Shown: in pieces, positions 60,243 through 64,000 of the stretch
Layout of the letters: each line of letters starts with the position of its first letter
Numbering within the stretch: position 1 is the stretch's first letter
NCBI GenBank assembly: GCA_900769445.1
Contig: CAAGGR010000022.1
Location: forward strand, 62,001-126,000
Length of the DNA: 64,000 bases
Reading direction: 5' to 3'
Source: an uncultured Alistipes sp.
Lineage (GTDB): Bacteria; Bacteroidota; Bacteroidia; Bacteroidales; Rikenellaceae
Made by a program: the position numbers and the translations under genes
The notes under the pieces: generated by a model
Database searches by the model: none
Seen by the model: the letters and a program-made list of their open reading frames with translations, nothing else
What the model was told of the DNA's origin: nothing

Positions 60243-60415
60243 TGGTCGTGCTCTTGATGGGCGTAATTTATGACCCCCTTCTGACAAGAAATTGGGTCTC
60301 ACGCTTGGTAAGGTTTTTTTTGAGACCACAGAGACCACAGAGACCACAGAGACCACAGCGAAACAGAGTATCATCAGAATGATAATAAATTTCTCTGCTC
60401 TCCCTGCTCTCTACA
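60243..60415 (+). repeat. Composite tail of repeat B2 with a 9-base tandem repeat
   Basis: Contains the extra right end (60271-60293), GGGTCTCACGCTTGG, a T-run, four 9-base GAGACCACA units (60322-60357), and the segment GCGAAACAGAGTATCATCAG then AATGATAATAAATTTCTCTG that also follows copy B1 (15038-15178). Unit count differs (five at B1, four here). Confidence 0.7.
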
Positions 60416-60471
60416 TTACAAAGCCCCAATTTCACTTTGCTTCGCATTGTGCATTATTCTTCCAAAAATGA

Positions 60472-60501
60472 TTGAATATTAAAGGTTTTTTCGTACCTTT
60501 G
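60472..60501 (+). promoter_or_regulatory. Promoter for the glyS-ruvX unit
   Basis: TTG at 60472-60474, 19-base spacer, TACCTTTG at 60494-60501. Start expected near 60508, about 41 bases before the glyS ATG. In the 432-base gap 60117-60548 the rest is repeat B2 and its tail. Confidence 0.75.
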
Positions 60502-60548
60502 TCGGTTGGTATTGCTTTGAATTGAAATAAGTAACAGAATATTATATT

Positions 60549-62096
60549 ATGACACAGGAAGAATTGTTTAAGAAGCTTATTGCTCACTGCAAGGAGTATG
60601 GTTTCATTTTCCCTTCAAGCGAGATTTACGACGGTCTTGGTGCTGTCTACGATTATGGTCAGAATGGTGTGGAGCTAAAGAATAACATCAAGCGCTACTG
60701 GTGGGACTCTATGGTGAAGCTCAACGAGAACATCGTTGGTATCGACGCTGCGATCTTTATGCACCCTCGCACTTGGGAGGCATCAGGCCACGTAGGCGCC
60801 TTCAATGACCCTCTTATCGACAACAAGGACTCTAAGAAGCGCTACCGTGCTGATGTTCTTGTTGAGGATTGGATGGCTAAGCAGGAGGAGAAGATTGAGA
60901 AGGAGGTAGAGAAGGCGCACAAGAGATTCGGTGAAGCCTTCAATCGTGAGCAGTTCCTCGCTACATCACCTCGTGTATTGGAGATTAAGGCTAAGATGGA
61001 TGCTATCCACGAGCGTTTCGCTACAGCCTTGAACGACAACAACCTTGAGGAGCTTAAGCAGATTATTATCGACTGCGAGATTGTATGTCCTATTTCTGGT
61101 ACTCGCAACTGGACAGATGTGCGTCAGTTCAACCTTATGTTCTCTACGCAGATGGGTTCTACAGCTGATGGTGCTAACACCGTATATCTCCGTCCTGAGA
61201 CTGCGCAGGGTATCTTCGTGAACTACCTCAATGTGCAGAAGACAGGTCGTATGAAGCTACCTTTCGGTATCGCTCAGATAGGTAAGGCGTTCCGTAACGA
61301 GATTGTAGCGCGTCAGTTTATCTTCCGTATGCGTGAGTTTGAGCAGATGGAGATGCAGTTCTTCGTGCAGCCAGGAACAGAGATGGAGTGGTGGAACAAG
61401 TGGAAGGAGACACGTATGGCATGGCACCGCGCACTTGGCTTTGGCGACCAGAACTACCGTTTCCACGACCACGATAAATTGGCACACTATGCTAATGCTG
61501 CTACCGATGTAGAGTTCAACTTCCCATTTGGCTTCAAGGAGGTTGAGGGTATCCACTCTCGTACCGACTTCGACCTTGGTCGCCACCAGGAGTACTCTGG
61601 TAAGAAGATTCAGTACTTCGACCCAGAGCGTGGTGAGAGCTATGTGCCATATGTTGTTGAGACATCTATCGGTGTTGACCGTATGTTCTTGCAGATTATG
61701 TCTGCGGCATACTGTGAGGAGAAGTTGGAGAATGGCGAGGAGCGCGTAGTATTGCGCATCCCTGCAGCCCTTGCACCTACAAAGGTCGCTGTTATGCCAC
61801 TTGTTAAGAAGGATGGTCTTCCAGAGGTTGCGCGCCAGATTATCGACGACTTGAAGTTCGACTACAACGTTGTTTACGACGAGAAGGACTCTATCGGTAA
61901 GCGCTACCGTCGTCAGGATGCTATCGGTACTCCTTTCTGCGTAACCATCGACCACGATACTTTGACCGACGGTATGGTTACCGTACGTCATCGCGACACT
62001 ATGGCTCAGGAGCGCGTTAAGATTGAGGATCTACACGCTATGATCGAGAAGGAGGTATCGTTCCGCGAGTTGTTCAAGAAGATTAAGGAGGCGTAG
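60549..62096 (+). CDS. glyS: Glycine--tRNA ligase (single-chain alpha2 type)
   Basis: GlyRS charges tRNA-Gly. The 515-aa class II synthetase is the homodimeric (eukaryote-like) type rather than the alpha2beta2 type. Seen are YDYGQNGVELKNNIKRYWW near the N terminus, FNLMFSTQMG, RPETAQGIFVNYLNVQKTGR with the RPETAQG ATP-site motif, FRNEIVARQFIFRMREFEQM (motif 2) and PYVVETSIGVDRMFL (motif 3), then an anticodon-binding domain (about 410-515). Complete. ruvX begins four bases after the stop, so they are coupled. Confidence 0.97.
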   Translation: MTQEELFKKLIAHCKEYGFIFPSSEIYDGLGAVYDYGQNGVELKNNIKRYWWDSMVKLNENIVGIDAAIFMHPRTWEASGHVGAFNDPLIDNKDSKKRYRADVLVEDWMAKQEEKIEKEVEKAHKRFGEAFNREQFLATSPRVLEIKAKMDAIHERFATALNDNNLEELKQIIIDCEIVCPISGTRNWTDVRQFNLMFSTQMGSTADGANTVYLRPETAQGIFVNYLNVQKTGRMKLPFGIAQIGKAFRNEIVARQFIFRMREFEQMEMQFFVQPGTEMEWWNKWKETRMAWHRALGFGDQNYRFHDHDKLAHYANAATDVEFNFPFGFKEVEGIHSRTDFDLGRHQEYSGKKIQYFDPERGESYVPYVVETSIGVDRMFLQIMSAAYCEEKLENGEERVVLRIPAALAPTKVAVMPLVKKDGLPEVARQIIDDLKFDYNVVYDEKDSIGKRYRRQDAIGTPFCVTIDHDTLTDGMVTVRHRDTMAQERVKIEDLHAMIEKEVSFRELFKKIKEA

Positions 62097-62099
62097 TCT

Positions 62100-62522
62100 G
62101 TGCCACGATTGATAGCCATAGACTACGGCACTAAGCGCACAGGCCTTGCCGTTACCGACCCGCTGGGTATCATCGCCTCGCCACTCGAGACGGTAGATAC
62201 CAAGCAGTTGGAGCGCTACCTGGCTGAGTACTTTGCTAAGGAGGAGGTCTCAACAATAGTTGTTGGCTACCCACGTCAGATGAATGGCGCCCCTTCCGAG
62301 ACGATGCGCTTTATTGAGCCTTTGATGGGTCGCCTACGCCATGCCTACCCAGATAAAAGGGTTGTGGCCTACGACGAGCGCTTCACATCGGTACTCGCAC
62401 AGCGTACTATTCGCGAGAGTGGCATCGGCAAGATGGCACGACGTGATAAGTCTTTAGTTGACAAGGTCTCAGCAGCGATTATATTGCAGGACTATATGGC
62501 TTCCAATAATGGACTTATATAG
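62100..62522 (+). CDS. ruvX: RuvX/YqgF family RNase H-fold protein (putative pre-16S rRNA nuclease)
   Basis: The 140-aa protein has the RNase H-like start AIDYGTKRTGLAVTD (metal Asp), VVGYPRQMNG, and the C-terminal AYDERFTSVLAQRTI and DKVSAAIILQDYM, matching YqgF/RuvX. The family is annotated as putative Holliday-junction resolvase but in E. coli acts in 16S rRNA 5' end maturation. It starts with GTG at 62100, three bases past the glyS stop; no ATG opens the frame. Its short neighbour def follows after 48 bases. Confidence 0.94.
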   Translation: MPRLIAIDYGTKRTGLAVTDPLGIIASPLETVDTKQLERYLAEYFAKEEVSTIVVGYPRQMNGAPSETMRFIEPLMGRLRHAYPDKRVVAYDERFTSVLAQRTIRESGIGKMARRDKSLVDKVSAAIILQDYMASNNGLI

Positions 62523-62570
62523 GATACCCCCATATTACTAATTACTAATTGCTAATTACTCATTGATTAG

Positions 62571-63119
62571 ATGATTTATCCAATCGTTATATATGGCTCG
62601 CAGATTTTGCGAAACAAGTCGGAGAATATAACTGCCGAGTATCCAGAGCTTAAGAAGCTCCTCGAGGATATGTGGCTCACTCTTGCTGAGGCTGAGGGTG
62701 TAGGTCTTGCAGCGCCTCAGATTGGCAAGAACATCCGTCTCTTTATTGTAGACTGCACACCTTGGGGCGAGGATGACCCAACACTTGCAGACTACAAGCG
62801 TGTATTTATCAATGCCGAGATCTACGAGCGCTCAGAGGAGACATCTCTTTTCGAGGAGGGTTGCCTCTCACTCCCAGGTCTCCACGAGAATGTGCGTCGC
62901 CCAGTCTCTATCCGTATGCGTTACCTCGACGAGAACTTTGTTGAGCATGACGAGGAGTTCACTGGCAAGCCAGCACGTGTTATCCAGCACGAGTACGACC
63001 ATATCGAGGGTCTTGTATTCACCGACCACCTTGTCCCTCTTCGCAAAAACCTTATCAAAAATAAGTTGCAGAAGATGGCGAGAGGATCATATAAAGCGTT
63101 TTACAAAACCAAACGATAA
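62571..63119 (+). CDS. def: Peptide deformylase
   Basis: Def removes the formyl group from nascent proteins. The 182-aa protein has all three family motifs: GVGLAAPQIG (motif 1), EEGCLSLPG (motif 2, metal Cys) and QHEYDHIEG (motif 3, metal His and catalytic Glu). Complete. Copy B3 of the terminator repeat begins inside its stop codon (TAATTTC), and another small terminator hairpin lies at 63327-63343. Confidence 0.97.
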   Translation: MIYPIVIYGSQILRNKSENITAEYPELKKLLEDMWLTLAEAEGVGLAAPQIGKNIRLFIVDCTPWGEDDPTLADYKRVFINAEIYERSEETSLFEEGCLSLPGLHENVRRPVSIRMRYLDENFVEHDEEFTGKPARVIQHEYDHIEGLVFTDHLVPLRKNLIKNKLQKMARGSYKAFYKTKR

Positions 63120-63247
63120 TTTCTTGTGATAAGGGGCACATCTGCTGCCGCTAACAAAAATAAATGCGAATGGGCAGTACGCCAAAGTACAGCCCATCCG
63201 CATTTTTTTTGCCGAGCGTTGCATCTGACCCCTTCTGACAAGAAATT
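63118..63247 (+). repeat. Family B terminator-bearing repeat, copy B3 (downstream of def)
   Basis: A 130-base element overlapping the def stop codon. Terminal repeats at 63118-63139 and 63226-63247. The hairpin (63162-63205) is AAATGCG-a-ATGGG-ca-GTAC-loop-GTAC-ag-CCCAT-c-CGCATTT followed by eight T, a strong terminator. A second right end lies at 63277-63294, as at copy B2. Confidence 0.78.
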
Positions 63248-63449
63248 GGGTTGTGCTTCTCATTAAGCTGGAATTGCTCTTCTGACAAGAAATTTGGGTC
63301 TCGCGCTAAGGACGGTGCGTGTTGTTAAAAGGCTATGCCTTTTTATATGTTACCCTTTAAGCCCTTTTCTGCCTCTTTCTACCCTTTGGTATCAGACGCA
63401 GTAATTAAACTCTGCGCGAAGCGCACCACACTTGTCGCTTCAATATAAA
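63248..63449. other. Intergenic remainder after repeat B3, with a small hairpin terminator
   Basis: Holds the extra right end of repeat B (63277-63294), GGGTCTCGCGCT, and a hairpin AAAAGGC-TAT-GCCTTTTT (63327-63343) that looks like a weak intrinsic terminator. A CTGCGCGAAGCGCACC segment (about 63413-63428) resembles a stretch near 15191-15204 after repeat B1, so more of the composite may be shared. No gene is seen. Confidence 0.5.
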
Positions 63450-63477
63450 ATAATAGGCTAACCAAACGGTTAGCCTA
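63450..63477. terminator. Terminator between def and purC
   Basis: Perfect 12-base-pair stem AATAGGCTAACC / GGTTAGCCTATT with loop AAAC. T-richness is modest on both sides (ATTTTAT on the minus strand), so it may serve purC. Confidence 0.7.
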
Positions 63478-63499
63478 TTCTATTTATATGGGTTGTTGA

Positions 63500-64000
63500 T
63501 TACAACGTCTTCAAGTACTCCGAGACATTCTTCTCGATGCGAGCCTCGACATCGTCGGCCTCGGCACGAACAAACTTCTCGCCAGTAACAGCCTCGTAAA
63601 GCTCGATATAGCGCTCAGTGATGCCTGCAACAACCTCTGGGGTCATATCTGGCACCTGCTGACCCTCCTGACCCTGGAAGCCATTCTCCATCAGCCACTC
63701 GCGAACGAACTCCTTCGAAAGTTGCTTCTGCTTCTCGCCCTTAGCGAGGCGCTCCTCGTAGCCCTCTTTATAGAAGTAGCGCGATGAGTCTGGGGTGTGA
63801 ATCTCGTCCATAAGGTAGATAACGCCATTCTTCTTACCGAATTCGTACTTTGTATCTACAAGGATAAGTCCCATCTTCTCGGCAATCTCAGTACCGCGCT
63901 GGAAGATAGCGCGTGTGTATCTCTCCAACTGCTCGTACTCCTCGCGTGATACAAGCCCCTGTGCGATAATCTCCTCCTTTGAAATATCCTCGTCGTGTCC
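63500..64000 (-). CDS. purC: SAICAR synthetase (PurC), C-terminal part (cut by window edge)
   Basis: PurC joins CAIR and aspartate in purine synthesis. Only the last 166 codons are present; the gene continues past the right edge. The part seen begins GHDEDISKEEIIAQG, in frame to the edge, with GHDEDIS matching the SAICAR synthetase signature, then LILVDTKYEFGKKNGVIYLM, then DEIHTPDSSRYFYKEGYEER and KEFVREWLMENGF, all typical of the C-terminal half. The real start is outside the window; the in-frame TTG at 63928 is not the start. Its terminator is at 63450-63477. Together with purA and the guanine-salvage genes it makes this end of the window purine-rich, though the genes are not one operon. 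Confidence 0.9.
   Translation of the reverse strand, partial: GHDEDISKEEIIAQGLVSREEYEQLERYTRAIFQRGTEIAEKMGLILVDTKYEFGKKNGVIYLMDEIHTPDSSRYFYKEGYEERLAKGEKQKQLSKEFVREWLMENGFQGQEGQQVPDMTPEVVAGITERYIELYEAVTGEKFVRAEADDVEARIEKNVSEYLKTL

Noticed and set aside
60066..60374. A 102-codon minus-strand frame with Val-Val-Ser repeats
   Set aside because: Antisense to the end of purA and the repeat B2 tail; its repetitive part is the 9-base repeat read backwards.
14912..63247. Family B repeats as insertion sequences
   Set aside because: No transposase gene is in or near any copy; they are too short (126-130 bases) to code for one, so at most MITE-like.

Overview
The window is a Bacteroidota chromosome segment, most likely order Bacteroidales. 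It shows Bacteroidota-type promoters (-7 box TAnnTTTG with a TTG/TTTG -33 element), SusC/SusD and Oar-type TonB receptors, many lipoproteins with short acidic stretches after the lipobox cysteine, a YidC with the Bacteroidota start, and a BACON-domain protein. A family such as Rikenellaceae is possible, but I cannot fix genus from the sequence. No transposase, phage gene, CRISPR array or rRNA was seen.

Layout. 1-4300 (minus): yidC (cut by the window edge), pyrG and a five-repeat DUF349 protein. 4.6-8.0 kb (plus): ackA, ptb and buk, giving acyl-phosphate fermentation ends. 8.2-11 kb: aroQ, a polysaccharide flippase and convergent thiL. 11.2-17 kb: three large lipoproteins of unknown role around argR. 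17.2-22.5 kb: an RSH-type ppGpp enzyme whose synthetase half looks degenerate, then the first subtilase plus lipocalin-like lipoprotein pair. 22.7-24.5 kb (minus): a GGGtGRT protein and its NifU-like scaffold partner. 24.7-27.8 kb (minus): an Oar-like TonB receptor. 28.3-49.5 kb (plus): a large surface locus with SusC, SusD, a 942-aa lipoprotein, three more subtilases each followed by a lipocalin-like lipoprotein (one of these carries three GLUG-like repeats), a C10 (streptopain) protease and a BACON lipoprotein. 49.5-64 kb: housekeeping genes (yraN, pepE, acpP, rnc, radC, tRNA-Leu, metK behind a SAM-II-like riboswitch, guanine deaminase and nucleobase permease, purA, glyS, ruvX, def, partial purC) and a three-gene envelope cluster.

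How it fits together. The 28-49 kb locus reads as a protein- or peptide-utilisation system: anchored secreted proteases next to a SusCD importer, with pepE nearby. Ptb-Buk could convert branched-chain or butyryl-CoA from amino-acid breakdown to ATP and acids. This is inference. The strongest candidate for an undescribed system is the repeated S8 subtilase / lipocalin-like lipoprotein pairing (four copies). All four proteases share a Gly-rich module and end in Gly-Trp-Leu.

Two families of dispersed structured repeats stand out. Family B (four copies at about 14.9, 22.7, 60.1 and 63.1 kb) begins at or within a few bases of a stop codon. It has near-perfect terminal inverted repeats in the plus copies and carries an intrinsic-terminator hairpin with covarying stems. 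Family A (three copies at about 5.9, 8.1 and 11.1 kb) is an imperfect palindrome with a shared TTTAC/GTAAA core and compensatory changes in its flanking stems.
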